DNA from: Chenopodium formosanum
Lineage: Eukaryota; Streptophyta; Magnoliopsida; Caryophyllales; Amaranthaceae
Direction of reading: 5' to 3'
Assembly (NCBI GenBank): GCA_024500155.1
Contig: CM044862.1
Span: 45,952,001-46,016,000 of the forward strand
DNA length: 64,000 nt
The position numbers were made by a program, and so were the translations under genes. Of the stretch, positions 23,874 to 36,800 are shown piece by piece. Numbering within the stretch: the first letter of the stretch is position 1; each line of letters starts with the position of its first letter. Below the pieces are notes generated by a model. It was not told the origin of the DNA and ran no database searches. It saw nothing but the letters and a program-made list of their open reading frames with translations.

Positions 23874-26800
23874 CAATCACTGGCCGGTGAACGGTCAGAT
23901 AAGCTCCGTCCCCAACCGGCTGGCGAAAGCATTGATCTCGTTTTGGATGACAGCCGTCCAGAACGTACTGTTAAGGTTGGGACGGTTGCTCATGCTACCT
24001 TGGGTGCAAGCTTGCACCTTTTGTTGAAAGATTTCAAAGACATTTTTGCCTTTGAAGTGGAAGAGATGCCAGGCGTCAGCCTGGATCTTGCTGTCCACAA
24101 ACTCGCCGTGGACCCCAAAAAGAAGCCCATCCGGCAAAAGAAAAGAAACCATGGCGAGGAAAGAAGTCAGGCAGCAGCTGCCGAAGTCAAAAAGCTGTTG
24201 GATGCTGGGTTCATTCGGCCTTGTAATTTCCCCGACTGGGTGGCCAATGTAGTCCTTGTGAAGAAACCGAATGGGACCTGGCGCATGTGTGTTGATTACA
24301 CAGACCTCAACAAGGCGTGTCCAAAGGACAGTTATCCGCTTCCAAAGATCGACAGTATGGTCGATTCTACAGCAGGTCACGCCTTGATGAGCTTTATGGA
24401 TGCCTACTCCGGCTTCCATCAGATACCCCTGTGGAAGAAAGACCAAGAGAAGACGGCCTTCGTCACTGATCAGGGGCTATTCTGTTATACTGTGATGCCG
24501 TTTGGCTTGAAAAATGCGCCTGCCACTTTCCAACGGATGATTAATACGGTCTTCATTAATCAGATTGGGAGGAATGTGGAGGCGTACATTGATGACATGA
24601 TAGTCAAATCCAAGCTAAAGACGGATCACCTTGCTGATCTCCGAGAAACATTCACCACCCTCAGGCGGCATAAGGTTATGTTAAATCCTAAGAAATGCGT
24701 CTTTGGTGTTGAGTCTGGGAAGTTCCTCGGGTTCCCGATTGATCAAAGGGGGATAAAGGCTAACCCTGAAAAAGATACAGGCGGTGATTGACATGAAGTC
24801 ACCCCGCTCTGTCAGGGAAGTTCAGAGGCTCACTGGTTGTCTGGCCGCCCTGGGAAGGTTCCTCAGTCGGTCAGGTGACAAATGCCTTTACTTCTTCCAA
24901 GCAATCAGGAAGAAGACCAGATTTGAATGGGGGAATGACGCTGAGGCGGCGTTCCAGAGGTTGAAAGAGCATTTACATTCTCTGCCTAGGTTGGTCAGTC
25001 CTTTGCCTAGGGAGACGTTGTACATGTACTTAGCCGTCTCAGACCATGCCCTCAGTGCCGTTCTCCTTGCTGAGCGAGACGGCGTGCAGCTCCCGGTTTA
25101 CTTCATTAGCCATGTTCTTAAAAATGCTGAGCTCCGGTACCCCATGGTTGAAAAATTTGGTCTTGCTTTATACATGGCATTCAAAAAATTGAAGCCTTAC
25201 TTTTTGGCACATCCGGTGGTGATTTACACGGACCAGCCACTTAAGCGGCCAATGTCTACCTTGGACTCATCCGGGAGAATGTTGAAATGGGCTATTGAAA
25301 TGCAGAGCCTTGAAATCACTTACGAACCAAGAAAGGCAGTGAAAGGTCAGGCGTTTGCCGACTTCATTGTGGAAATGACTCGTCCGGTGGCTCCGGATAA
25401 TCTTGATCAGGTTTGGAAAGTGTACGTAGACGGGAGCTCTACAAAGAGCGGCTGTGGTGCAGGTGTAATTTATGAATCTCCTGAAGGAGACAGATTTGAG
25501 TATGCACTACGCTTCAAGTTTCAGGCCTCTAACAATGAGGCGGAATATGAAGCCCTGCTAGCCGGAATTCGCATGTGTAAGGCGGCAGGGGCCATGAAAA
25601 TTGACGCCTATTCTGATTCTCAATTGGTTGTTAGCCAGTATGAGGGAAGTTGTGAAGCTACCCATCCGGCTATGATCAAATATCTTTAGGCAGTCAAAGA
25701 GGAGGCTGGGGCACTTGAGGAATTCCGGCTGAACCAAGTGCCTAGGTCTGAAAATAACCAGGCGGATGCGTTGTCAAAACCGGCATCTTCCGCCTGCCAT
25801 GATACGCCTCGGTCTGTCTTTTGGGAAGTTCTGGAAAAGAGAAGCATCAATGAAGATCCCATTGGAGTTTTGAACCGAAGCTCTACCTGGATGGATGGCA
25901 TCCGGACTTATCTCTCAGACGGCACACTTCCTGATTCGCCACAGGAGGCAGCCGTCCTGAAGACGCGAGCTGCAAGCTTTGAGTTGAGAAATGGAGAGCT
26001 CTTCAAGGCAGGGTTTCTTAAGCCTCTGTTGAAGTGTGTCACCCCAGAAAAAGGGAAAGAAGTTCTCGAAGACTTGCACTCAGGGTTCTGCGCCTCCCAC
26101 ATAGGCGGCAGATCCCTAGCTATCAGAGCTAGGCGACATTACTTTTGGCCCACTCTTGAGGCAGACGCCAAGGAATTGGTGAAAATATGTGACAAGTGCC
26201 AAAAGTTTGGAAAGCTTATTCATCGTCCAGCTACTGATCTGACGGACATCCACAGCCCAATCCTGTTTGCAAAATGGGGCATGGACATTCTAGGGCCTTA
26301 CACGCCTGTACCAGGCGGAAAGCGATATATCTTAGTGGCTGTGGATTACTTCACCAAGTGGGTTGAGGCCGAGGCGGTTAAAAACATCAAGACCTCAGAC
26401 GTAATCTCCTTCATCTGGAAGAACATTATCACCCGGTACGGGGTACCCATGTCTATGGTTTTTGATAATGGTCCTCAGTTTGAGACGCCTCAGCTAAAAA
26501 CTTGGTTGGGAGATCAGGGGATCTCAAGCTATTTCGCATCTGTTGGCCGTCCCCAAGCAAACGATCAAGTTGAAGCTTTCAACAAACTCATCTCAGACGG
26601 CATTAAAAAGAAAATAGAAAGAGCTTGTGGCTTATGGGCAGAAGAATTAATCCATGTCCTGTGGGCCATCCGGACAACAGCGAAAGGGGCAACTGGTGAA
26701 ACCCCATTTCTCATGGTTTACGGCGCTGAAGCCGTCTTGCCCATCGAACATTACGAGCCGACTCTCAGAGTCATGCTGTATGATGAAGAGGCAAACTGGG

Positions 26801-27120
26801 AAGCAATGCGACTGGCATTGGATTCACTCCCAGAACGCCGGGGCAATGCCGCCTTGCGTCATGAGATTTACCGTCTGAGAATGACGAGAGCCTACAACAA
26901 AAAAGTACACAAGCGTCCTTTGAAAGTTGGCGACTTAGTGTTACGAAAAATGGAGGCAACCGGTAGGGCCAATGAGCTGGGAAAGCTAACTCCAAATTGG
27001 GAAGTCCCCTACCGGATCTATGAAGAAGTAAGGGACGGCACCTACCGCCTGGAAACTCCGGACGGCAGGCGCTTGCCTAGAACTTGGAATGTAGACAATC
27101 TAAAAAAGTACTACTTCTGA
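23874..27120 (+). pseudogene. RT - RNase H - second RNase H - integrase region, copy 2
   Basis: In frame with the protease after TAG 23873 and open to about 24775. There an extra A in a homopolymer (gaaaaag against gaaaag in copy 1) shifts the frame. RT has YIDD at 24585-24596. Both RNase H domains lie in 24784-25689, including VYVDGSSTKSGCGAGVIY. CAG has become TAG at 25687-25689. The rest (25690-27120) is one open frame: the end of the second RNase H, the HHCC finger, catalytic D 26284, D 26464 and E 26572 (D-D35-E), and a GPY-type tail with G changed to V (NWEVPYRI). It ends LKKYYF at the same place as copy 1. It is better preserved than copy 1 but still broken. Confidence 0.92.
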
Positions 27121-28432
27121 GTTTGTAGTTTTTTTTAAAACAATGGGTCAATTATTAAAGATTAAGTATTTGTTTGCAAAATTTGAGTTATCGTTTGATT
27201 ATTCATCCGGGTAACATCCAGGCGGATTCCCCATCTACCTAACTAAGTTCGATACTTGGTAAAGGGTACATTTTTATTTTGTTAATCCGCCTGGGTAATG
27301 CTCGGATCCCTTGTTTACTTAAGTTGGATACTTTGTTTATTCAACTGCTTAACCATTTTTCTAACTAAGTTTGATACTTAGCAGGGTCCGCCTGTGTAAT
27401 ACACAGACGCATTCTCCATTTTTCTAACTAAGTTTGATACTTAGAATAATCGCCTGGGTAATACCCAGACAGACTCGTTTGATTAAAAAGTTAAGTTCGA
27501 TACTTGGTGTAAATTCAACACTAATTAAGAAACTAAGCACAAAAACGTTTAGTGGCTACACAACCGGTCTTAAACAAGACCAGAGGCTAAAATGGCCGGA
27601 TGGTTGCTCTTTTCATAAAATCGCATGTCCCAGCATGGACAAAGGCGTCCGGCGACACCCCTCCGGGTGCAATCGTCGCAGAGAACAGACTACCTGTCGG
27701 TTCTACATATCCATACAGATGGCAAAAATTGAACGACCGAATTGGTCAACTCATAGCCGCCTGACTGAAATAACCTACGAGGAACGAACAAGTCCCTAAA
27801 TACCGGATGCCCATAGGCATCAGACGGTCACCAGCTGAAGTTCTCACTTAGGTTATCCATTCCAAAATCGCACCTCACCCCAATTGGGGCAAGAGTTCAA
27901 TGGTTATGAAATTTCTACCAGGACGGGCGTAACCCGTCTGGGTAGTAACCGAAATGCCTGTGGGTGTACGGCTGTGCACTTGGTTTGGGGCAATCACTAC
28001 GGTGATTGATTGACTTACAAACATATCATGCTCTTTGCAGCATCAGACGTTTACAAGTCAATCAACCAGCTCCAACTGAAACCAATAACACAGCCGTCCA
28101 GGGGCAAGGACAGCCAGACTATTGACTAGTTGGGCAAAGAATCGCCGCATGCTTTTAATAAGATAGGCAAAAATTAAAAATTCAAATGCAAAATAATCAA
28201 AACCGACTTAGTCGGTGCAATTCATAAAAGTCCATCCAACCAAACGGTTGTAATGGATCAAATGTTAACCGGACCTCGTCCAGGAGAGAGAAATTGTTAA
28301 TTAACACGGCTCCACAGCCGGTAAATACAAGGATACTCGGCACGCAGGCCGGAAAAATCAAGTTTTGGCATATAGCCGCTGAATAAAAATGAATTAAAAG
28401 AAAGCAAAGATTGGCATACTGCCGCTGAAGAG
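27121..28432. repeat. 63-bp subrepeats and non-coding spacer, copy 2
   Basis: Counterpart of 13040-14414. The 63-bp units start at 27353 and 27416, one unit fewer than in copy 1, with degenerate units upstream from about 27200. The conserved hairpin is at 28006-28065. No coding frame is supported. Confidence 0.82.
28006..28065. other. Conserved inverted repeat, copy 2
   Basis: Arms ttgattgacttacaaac (28006-28022) and gtttacaagtcaatcaa (28049-28065), identical to copy 1. Confidence 0.75.
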
Positions 28433-31253
28433 TCACTTCTGGCCTGCAGACGGAGCCTCCTGGTCCTCTCCCTTCTCCTCATCGTCTGAGGGAATTTCCT
28501 GCGCTTCATCAGGACCAGGAAGCTCAGGCGCGGACGGCTCATTGTTGCTGAGCTAGGCTTCAAAGGAGGCAGGCTCTGGCTCGCCTTGCTCTCTCAAGTA
28601 CACCACGTACTCAGCATAGCTGTGTGCCATTGCCCAGATGCTATAATCAGCTTCTGGGTACAAGGCAGCCCAAGCAATCTTCATACGGGCGTCGTTGTCA
28701 GCATCGCTTTCAGCAACGAGGCGGTTTTGCTCCGCCTCCAGGGTTGCTGCAAAGTTTTTCTGAGCTTGAGCAGCATCCTTCTCCTGCCTCTCAACCTTGG
28801 TTTTCAGTTTACTAAGGTCCGCTTGGGCCTTCTTGAGCGCCTCATCAGCCTGCTTGGCGCTCTCGTCTGCCTTCTTTTGGGCCTCCTCCGCCCCCTTCTT
28901 GGCCGTTTCAACATCCGTCACCCGCTTGTCGGCCGCCTTCAGATCTAGCTCCAGCTGTTGGATTTTAGACGCCTGTGTCATAATTATTGCTTTAGTTTCA
29001 AGTTCATTTACGATAGTTGAGTGTAAAGCAATATTATCAGCGTCTATGGCAGACTTCTTGGCCCTTTTTACCTCTTCCCGTTTGCGGGAATAAGGACGTT
29101 TGAGCCCGTCCACCCGCAGCATGGCCTGCAAAAAAGCAGGCGGTATAAGAATTACGGACGGAGAAATTACTTAAAAAAAAAAAAATAAAAAAATAAAAAA
29201 AAATAACATGGATTTGACAGGTTTCTTACCTCAGCCAGAAGGGATAGAATGCGTTCAAGGTTGAACCTCTCTATCCCAAGGATATTGTCCTTATCCTTCT
29301 TCCGAACGGCGTCCAGCATGGCTTTGGCGTGCTTCTGGACGTCTGGCCAGCGGGGAGATTGTGTTTGATCTGCACCACAATCAATAGGTCATGAGTGCGA
29401 AACTAAGGCGGCACCTATTTGTATCCGACTATCTGAGGATGACGTCTGTTGGGAGTGGGATTTCACCCGTAAAGGCCACCCCAGCTCAGGCGGGGATTCA
29501 AAAGGATTCTTACCTTCAGAGCCGGCCAAGCGGGAAACGCTTGCAGGCGTGGTGAACCCCGCGGCTGCTGAGGGGTTGGCAAGGTCAAGGCACAGGCTGC
29601 CACCTACTTTCTCAAGCCGCCCCGCTATTCGCATCGTCTTGGTCCCGGCTAAGGCGCCAGGAGTTGATGCAGAGGCGGACTTTTTTAGCTTATTGAGAAC
29701 GGCTGGGGCCTCCTCCCTAGCCCGTTTGAGATTCTTCTCAAACGATTTCCCAACTTCTCTCCCCTGTGAAAATAAATAAGTTAAGGTTAGTATCCGGGCA
29801 AGACCGTTTATAAAATGAGCTTAAGAAAGGGTCAGGCGCTCAATACCTTGGCTTTGAGCTCAGCCGCTACCTTCTCCGCAAGCGCCTTGCGGATGACAGC
29901 AGAGGATCGCTTTGGGGTTTTCTCCGTCTGCAACATGTTTAATGCTTCCTCTGCAAAAAGAAGGAAGTTGGTTAATATCATAAAACAATTTCGATAGAAA
30001 AATGCTACAGACGGATATAAACTCAGGCGCATACATTTGGAAAACATGTGCCCTAGCCCGCAGGCGGCTAGGAAGCACTCGTCCCTGAACCAGGCGCTCT
30101 TGGGGATCCAGTTCTTGGGGACTTTTATTGTTTCTCCGGTTGACAAGGTTGCGTCTGTGAGGCCAAAAAAGTCTGCCTCAATAATCTTGTCAAAGTCCTC
30201 CTCTGGGATCCGGGGAAGAGCGCACTTCCTGCCTAACAAGTCAGGCTTCTTATTGTACAGACGGAATTCATAATTCTCCCGTCTGGTTGGGGCTGACATC
30301 AGGTAGAACCTGTGTTTCCAGCCATCGAACTTGGAGACCTTGTCCAAGGTCATCATATATTGCGGCTGCGTGGTTAGAGTGTACCACGCCCTCCAGCCGC
30401 CTGGACTCCTGCTGAGGTAGTGCATGCTTGCAAAAGCCTCCTAGCCAGGGTTAAGCCCCTGGAACTCGCAGGCGGCAACATACCCCAGAATGTTGGTCCA
30501 GGAGTTGGGGGTAAGTTGCCAGAGCCCCAGGCCATAGCCCCTCAAAATAGCCTTCACCGCCTGGTGAAGGGGAAAGCGAAGGCCGGCTTTGAACGCCGCC
30601 TCGTAACAGCCAAAATAACTGTTGGCGTTCTGTTGATCATCCCCCCAGGCGATGGTGCCGAGTTCAGGCGGCACCCGGATCTTATACCCGTCTCCTAGCG
30701 GGTGCATTTTCTTAAAATTCTCTAAGTTCTCCCCCATCTGGATCCGGTCCTTGGAGGAGACGTGGATGCTGAAGGGATCGTCCTTCTCACTCCACTTTTT
30801 CCTTTCTTCCTCCTCGCTATCCGGTAGAGGGGGCAAGTCATCGCTGCTCTCGGAGGTAGAGGCGGAGCTGTCACTCTCCGTCTCCCCCTCACTTTGGTCC
30901 ATTGGGGCAGAGGCGGCATCGTCGCCGCCTTGGTCACACTCCTCTAGGAAAGAGTCAGCGGGGGTCGAAGGGGCGCGCGGAGGGGATCTCTCTAGAGTCG
31001 TCTGATCTCCCTGATCAGACGTGTCTCCCTCAGGCGTTTGGCCGCCTGAGCCTTCGCCTCTATAATTTGGATCATTGGCCGTCTGCATTGTCCGAGCCAT
31101 GGTGTCCTGCACAGACACATAACTAGTCGGAATCCATGGCAAAGGGTGGTCCCAACACCCCGAGCCGGCACTCCCAGTCCTAGACTCAGCCGTCCCCGGT
31201 GACCGGCTGGACTCTAACCTAGGTTGTGCCGTGTGTGTTGGTGATGCATCCAT
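28433..31253 (-). pseudogene. Five-exon antisense gene of copy 2 (three stops)
   Basis: Minus strand, ATG at 31253-31251. Inferred exons are 31253-30035 (1219 nt), 29950-29847 (104), 29763-29514 (250), 29369-29230 (140) and 29125-28433 (693). Introns are 84, 83, 144 and 104 nt, all GT-AG. There is no indel in any exon. Three point changes break it: a Trp codon to TAG at 30443-30441 (residue 271); C to T at the last base of exon 1 (30035), so the codon spanning the exon 1/2 junction becomes TAG; and a Trp codon to TAG at 28555-28553 in exon 5. The domain content equals copies 1 and 3. Intron 1 read through would avoid the junction stop, because it is 84 nt and open. Confidence 0.85.
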
Positions 31254-31626
31254 TTATTGCAAGAAATATGTACAGGCGGTGAAAAAAGAAAAGAGCTGAG
31301 AGAGACAGAGACGGTACCTTTGTATGTGGTATCTGAAGGAGGGCGGGTCCGGCTGGGTTGCGGAAGAACAAAAGTTTCTTGCTTGCGCCTGACTCAAACG
31401 GATGACTTCTGCTCTCTCAAAGTTTTTCTCTCTAGAAAAATTTTTGTAAAACGTACAAAATTATGAGGGTAAAACGGCTATATATATGGGGTAAATACGG
31501 GGGCATTTCCGTAATTTACCTGGAAGGTGAACGGTTACTCTGTAACTGTAAAATTACCGCCAACCGGAGAGTGGCATGTGTCACAAATGACACGTGGCAT
31601 GCCACGTCACATCTGTGAGGGGCAAA
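31254..31626 (-). promoter_or_regulatory. Antisense-gene promoter and leader region, copy 2
   Basis: The minus-strand TATA box lies at 31487-31479 (context CCCCATATATATAG), 226 bp from the ATG. The palindromic segment with CACGTG lies at 31584-31615, and the polypurine tract gaggggcaaa at 31617-31626. Confidence 0.65.
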
Positions 31627-32117
31627 TGTTTAGGGTATTTTTACCCTGCCACGTGGCCCAATCAGAGGGTGACACGTGTCAGCCTCAGATTGGTCCAAAA
31701 TGGACCAATCCCTGTTTGACACGAGTCATTCCAGAGATAAAAGGGAAAAGGCGGCCTTTAGGCCCAAATCCCGAGAAAGCCGGAATACGGCGTAGCCCCC
31801 CAATGATTAGGGTTCAGTGACCTAATCAGGGGCAATTCCCAATGACCCTATAAATAGGGAGATGTCCCTCATTTTGAGGACACGTTTTTACCATTTATTA
31901 CAACTGCATTCTCTTACATCAGAGAATCACCTGAGCTTGGAATCCGAGCAGATACCCACCTAAATTTCCGTTCTCTTTAACCCGTTTCAAGTTACTAACT
32001 TGTGCGTCGGAGGCGGAGCACCACCCAACAGGTGTCTCCGTTGGTTTTGCAGGTTCAACTCTTCCCGGATCAGTCTTCGTGTTGTAACTCTCCCGAGGGA
32101 CAAAAACACCCAAAACA
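31627..32117 (+). repeat. 3' LTR of copy 2 (491 bp)
   Basis: TG...CA ends and same length as its 5' LTR, with about nine substitutions by eye, all in the U3/R half. The final 190 or so bases are identical to the 5' LTR. The TATA box is at 31849-31856. Confidence 0.96.
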
Positions 32118-32177
32118 AAAGTCAAACACATTCAAACAAAGCTTTTAAAATCATAGCTTTTTGAATCAAATAAAAAT
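32118..32177. repeat. Satellite remnant between copy 2 and the LINE
   Basis: One and a half satellite monomers, starting with the second copy of the aaagt target-site duplication and continuing aaacacattcaaacaaagc. It shows that both copy 2 and the LINE inserted into satellite. The word aaagcttttaaaatca (32138-32153) recurs after the LINE poly(A) at 38261-38276, a candidate LINE target-site duplication. The self-similar satellite makes its exact limits ambiguous. Confidence 0.8.
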
Positions 32178-32294
32178 CGCACTTACAACAGTTTTTTGAA
32201 GCTAGGGGCGTTGACTTGCGTTGAATTTTCTCTCTTCTCTCTCCTTCCATGGTGATTTGATTTTGCTGGTTTTTCTTCAGCTTAATCGGTTCCA

Positions 32295-33883
32295 ATGGCT
32301 CGAAAGAAGAAGCAATCTACTCCTCAACCCTCAAACAACTTGAATCATCCTTTTAAATCCCTATTGAATGATGGTGTTAATAGGTTGAATGTGTCTAGAT
32401 ATTCGGGTGCTGGTTCGATTCCAGATATTGATGAGGATCCTGATGAGTCTGTCACTCCTCCTTCTCATTTGAGTCGTTCAACTGAGAAGATTACTAGAGC
32501 TGAGCTGAAAGCCCTTGAGGATTTCCATGCGCGTCTGATTAAAGCCAATAAAACAGTGCCTAGATCTACTGTTTCATTTGATCTCCAAGCTTCTTCATCT
32601 GATCTTAATGCAGGTCGTACTTTAACAGGTGATACTATGGTGGCTGAAGGTAATCCTGGCCTCAATTTTGGTTCAGTTCCGCGAATTCCAGAGAAAGCAG
32701 TTCCTGTTATTATTCCATTGGTTTCTGGGGTCGGTTTTGCTCCAATTGCTGACCTGGTTTCTTTGGAGGGTGGTGTGGTACCTCCTCAGCCTAATATTCC
32801 TGCTTCTAAGCCAGGCATTGATAAGCTCACTACTAAGGGTTCGACCCTTTCTTTCGTAGCTCCTATGGTGAAAGATGGCAAGTATGTTGCCATGCTTCAA
32901 CAAGCCGAAATTACTGAAGGTAATCTTAAGTGGAAGAATTCTGTAATTTTCTATGTCATAGGCTATTATCCTATTATATCTGTTGTTCATAGATATATTA
33001 CTGAAAATTGGAATGTTGTAGCTAAACCTAATGTTTTTTGGCATGATGATGGCTTCTTTCTGATTAAAATGCAAAACTCTGATGATATGAATGCTTTTCT
33101 TAGTTCTAGTCCACACATGTTCTTTGGTAAGGCGGCTATTGTTAAGCCTTGGTCTGAGAAATTTGACTTTCATGCTGAGGTTTTGAGAACTGTTCCTATA
33201 TGGTTTAAGTTACCTAACTTACCTTTGAATTGTTGGGGTGTGGACACCCTGAGCAGACTGGCAAGTGTCTTAGGAGTTCCTTTATGTGCTGATGAATGTA
33301 CTTCAAAGCAGTTGAGGTTCTCCTTTGCTAGGTTGCTCATTGAAGTTGATGTAACAAAGGCTTTACCCAAGACTATCTGGTTTGAAAGCCTAAATGGTGC
33401 TTTAATTGAACAAAAAGTTGGTTTGAATGGGCACCCCCCTTTTGTAGCAAATTTAACAAAGTCGGCCATGACTGTGCTAGGAAGGTTCAGCCCCAAAAGA
33501 AGCAGGTGGCTTCTAAGGAGCAGCCTAAGCAAAAGGTGTGGGTTGTTAAGCCTCAACCTGCTATTGTTCCTGCTCCTAGGCCTAGTGTGCCTGAATCTGG
33601 GGGTAATGGCTCTATGCATAATGCTGGTGTTTTCACTCCTGCTCCAACTAATATGCAAGCTAATTCTGATGATGATAGGAGAGTGGTGGGAAGGAAGCAA
33701 AGAAGTCATAGTAATCCTCCTGTCTTTACTAGTGTTCCTAATTCTAACACTTTTGCTGCTCTGCTTAAGGATGGAGATGGTGCTGGAGAACTTGGTCCTA
33801 TTGGGGGTGATGGTAATCCCCCTTTAGGGTCATGTTTATCTTATCCTGGAACATTAGGGGTGTTAATGATCCCTATAAAGTAG
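32295..33883 (+). pseudogene. LINE ORF1 (DUF4283-type RNA-binding protein)
   Basis: ATG 32295 (MARKKKQSTPQPSNN). Residues of about 180-380 match the plant L1 ORF1 DUF4283 pattern: WNVVAKPNVFWHDDGFFLIK, the block ending PWSEKFDFHAEV, and PIWFKLPNLPLNCWG. The frame is lost in a C/T homopolymer near 33430. The continuation is in the frame that reads 33506-33883. Around the break the residues CSKFNKVGHDC look like a zinc knuckle that has lost its second Cys. The end overlaps the ORF2 start at 33832 in another frame, as is usual for this class. Confidence 0.82.
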
Positions 33884-36800
33884 TTTCTTTTAAAAAACTA
33901 CTAGCTGAACAGTGTGTGGATGTTGTTGGTATTGTGGAAACTAAAGTGAAGTGTGATAAGAGTGTTAAGCTTCAGAAGAAATTTGGATCTGCTTGGTCTT
34001 GGTTTTGTAACTACTCATCTTCACATAGGGGTAGACTCTGGGTTGGCTGGTCTCATAACAAGGTTAATATTTTAGTCCTCTCCTCTCATGAGCAGTTCAT
34101 TCATGTCCAAATTAGCTCCAAGGATCTTCAACATTAGATTTTCTGTACCTTTGTGTATGGCCTACACTCTATTCATGATAGGTTACCTCTCTAGGATGGT
34201 ATTTCTAGTTTTGGAGCTGTTTCTGGGCCTTTGCTTGTTATTGGTGACTTAAATTCTGTTCTCTATTCTTATGATAGAGTTAATGGTAATGGTGTCACTG
34301 ATTATGAGGTCAACCATTTCAGAAGTTTTGTTGACAATCTTGATCTTTGTGAGCTTAAGAGTAAAGGTTCTTTTTACTCTTGGTCTAATAAGGGTCATGG
34401 TGATACTAGAATTGCTACAAGGATTGATAGGGGGCTTGAGAATCAGGCTTAGTTGAACAAGTATTCTCATGTTGAATCTATCTATCTTCCTCCTCTCCTT
34501 TCTGATCACAACCCTCTCTTGGTTGAAGTGAGTAGGTTTGTTGCTACTAAGGGGAGACCTTTTAGGTTTCTTAATTGCCTGGCTGATCATGCTGATTTTT
34601 GTTCCATAGTGGAAAAGAGCTGGCATTGTGTTATAGATTGTTCTGCTATGGTTACTATTTGGCAGAATTTGAAATATGTCAAAAAGAACCTGAAAGATCT
34701 AAACACTAAGTATTTTGCTAATGTTGATGAGAAAGTTGATGTGGCTCTTGCCTCTTTGAAAGCCATTCAGGACCAGCTTGCTGTGGATTATTCTAATTCT
34801 GACCTTCATGTTAAAGAGGCTGAAGTTGTAACTATGGTGAAGCATTGGATGTATATCAAGGAGTCCATTTATAAGCAGAAATCTAGGGTTGATTGGATCA
34901 AGCTGGGGGATTCCAGTTCTCACTACTCCTTTTCTGTTATGAAGCACAGGCAGGGTAGAAATAAAATTGATTCTATCTTCATTGAAGATGATGTCCTTTT
35001 GAAAGATCATGTTCTTATTGAAAATGAGATTGTGGGGTTCTATAAAGGGCTCCTTGGTTCTAGTGCTAGTTCTCTCCCTGCTGTAGACTTAGCCACTATT
35101 AGGAGAGGTTCTCAACTCAGCTTTAGCTCTATTGATATTTTGACTTCAGTGGTTACTACTTCTGAGATTGATAGTGCTCTAGCTCAGATTGGAGATGATA
35201 AGGCGCCTGGAATTGATGGTTTCAATGCTGTTTTCTTCAAAAAGGCTTGGCCTATGATCAAAACTAATATTTATGCTGCTATCTTCTCCTTCTTTGAGAC
35301 TGGTGCCATTGTTAAACAGTGGAATTGTACAACAATCACCTTAGTGCCTAAGGTTCAGCATCCTTCTTATGTAAGAGAGTTTAGGCATATTGCTTGTTGT
35401 ACCATGTTGTACAAGCTGATCTCCAAAGTTCTCACAAACAAGATTTCTAAAGTGGTGGGGACTGTTATTAATGATGCTCAAGCTGGGTTTATCCCGGGTA
35501 AGCACATTGGTGACAATATTCTCCTGGCTACTGAGTTGATCAAAGGCTACTCTCATAAGTTTATTTCTCCTAGATGCATGATCAAGATTGACTTGAGGAA
35601 GGCTTATGACTCTGTTGAATGGCCCTTTTTGCAGATGGTTTTAGAAGAGCTTGTTTCCCTCATTCTGTTGTGAAATGGATTATGACTTGTGTCTGTTCTG
35701 TTTCTTATTCTGTGATGGTTAATGGCTTTCCTACTAAACCTTTTTCTGCAAAAAAAAGGCCTTAGGCAAGGAGATCCTATGTCTCCTTTTCTCTTTGCTC
35801 TATGTATGGAGTACCTCTCTCGGTGCCTTAAGGAAATGACTGGGAACCCTAATTTCAATTTTCATCCTAGATATGAGAAATTAGGTATTACCCACATGAT
35901 GTTTGCTGATGATCTTCTCCTCTTCTCTAGGGCTAATTCCATCTCTATTCAGCTTCTCTTGCAGGCTTTCCAGAAACTCTCTTGTGCTTCTGGTCTGATG
36001 GCTAATTTAAGTAAGAGTGAGGTTTATTTTTGAGGTATCTCTGATTCTGATATAATCAGCTGCAAACTATTCTTGGTATGAGTAGAGGTAGTTTGCCTTT
36101 TAGATATCTTGGGGTGCCCTTGTCTTCTAAAATGCTTACTGTTGCTCAGTGTAGTCCTTTGGTTGAAATGGTTACTTCTTGGATTGGATGTTGGACTTCT
36201 AGACACTTGTCTTATGCTGACAGGTTACAGCTTATCAAAAGTGTTCTCTTCGGTATTCAGGCTTATTGGGCTTAGATTTTCATTCTTCCTAAGAAGATTC
36301 TTAGGGAAATTGAAACTAAGTTCAAGGTTTTCCTTTGGACTTGGAAGAACACTTATGCAAAAAAAGGCCCCTGTCTCCTGGCATCATATGACTCTTCCTA
36401 AGGTTTGTGGTGGCTGGAACATTACCTCTCTTGGTTATTGGAATAAAGCTGCTATTTGCAAGGCTCTTTGGGATCTTGCTCACAAATCTGACAATATGTG
36501 GGTGAAATGGGTGCATACCTATTATTTCAATAATAGGAATATTTGGACTGCCACTATCCCCAAGAAATGCTCCTGGGTTTTGAAGAAAATCTTGACTTGC
36601 AGAGATATTATTGATGATATTGGTGGCTGATCCTCTATTATGAAAAAATGGGAAAATGAGTATTGCTAAACTTTATGCCCGGATTCGACCCCAGGTTCCT
36701 AAAGTAGGGTGGAAAAGAATTGTTTGCAATAACCAAGCTGCTCCTAAGATTATTTTCATTACTTGGTTAGCTTTGCTTGACAAACTTGCCACTAAGGACA

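Larger units (their letters stand above)
20765..32117 (+). mobile_element. Ty3/gypsy Tat-lineage LTR retrotransposon, copy 2
   Basis: A complete 11.35-kb element with 491-bp LTRs and a perfect 5-bp target-site duplication (aaagt at 20760-20764 and 32118-32122). It is inserted in satellite. The LTRs show about nine differences by eye, so the insertion is fairly recent. Its organisation matches copy 1. The sense frame has two private frameshifts and one private nonsense codon, and the antisense gene has three stops after splicing. Confidence 0.96.
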
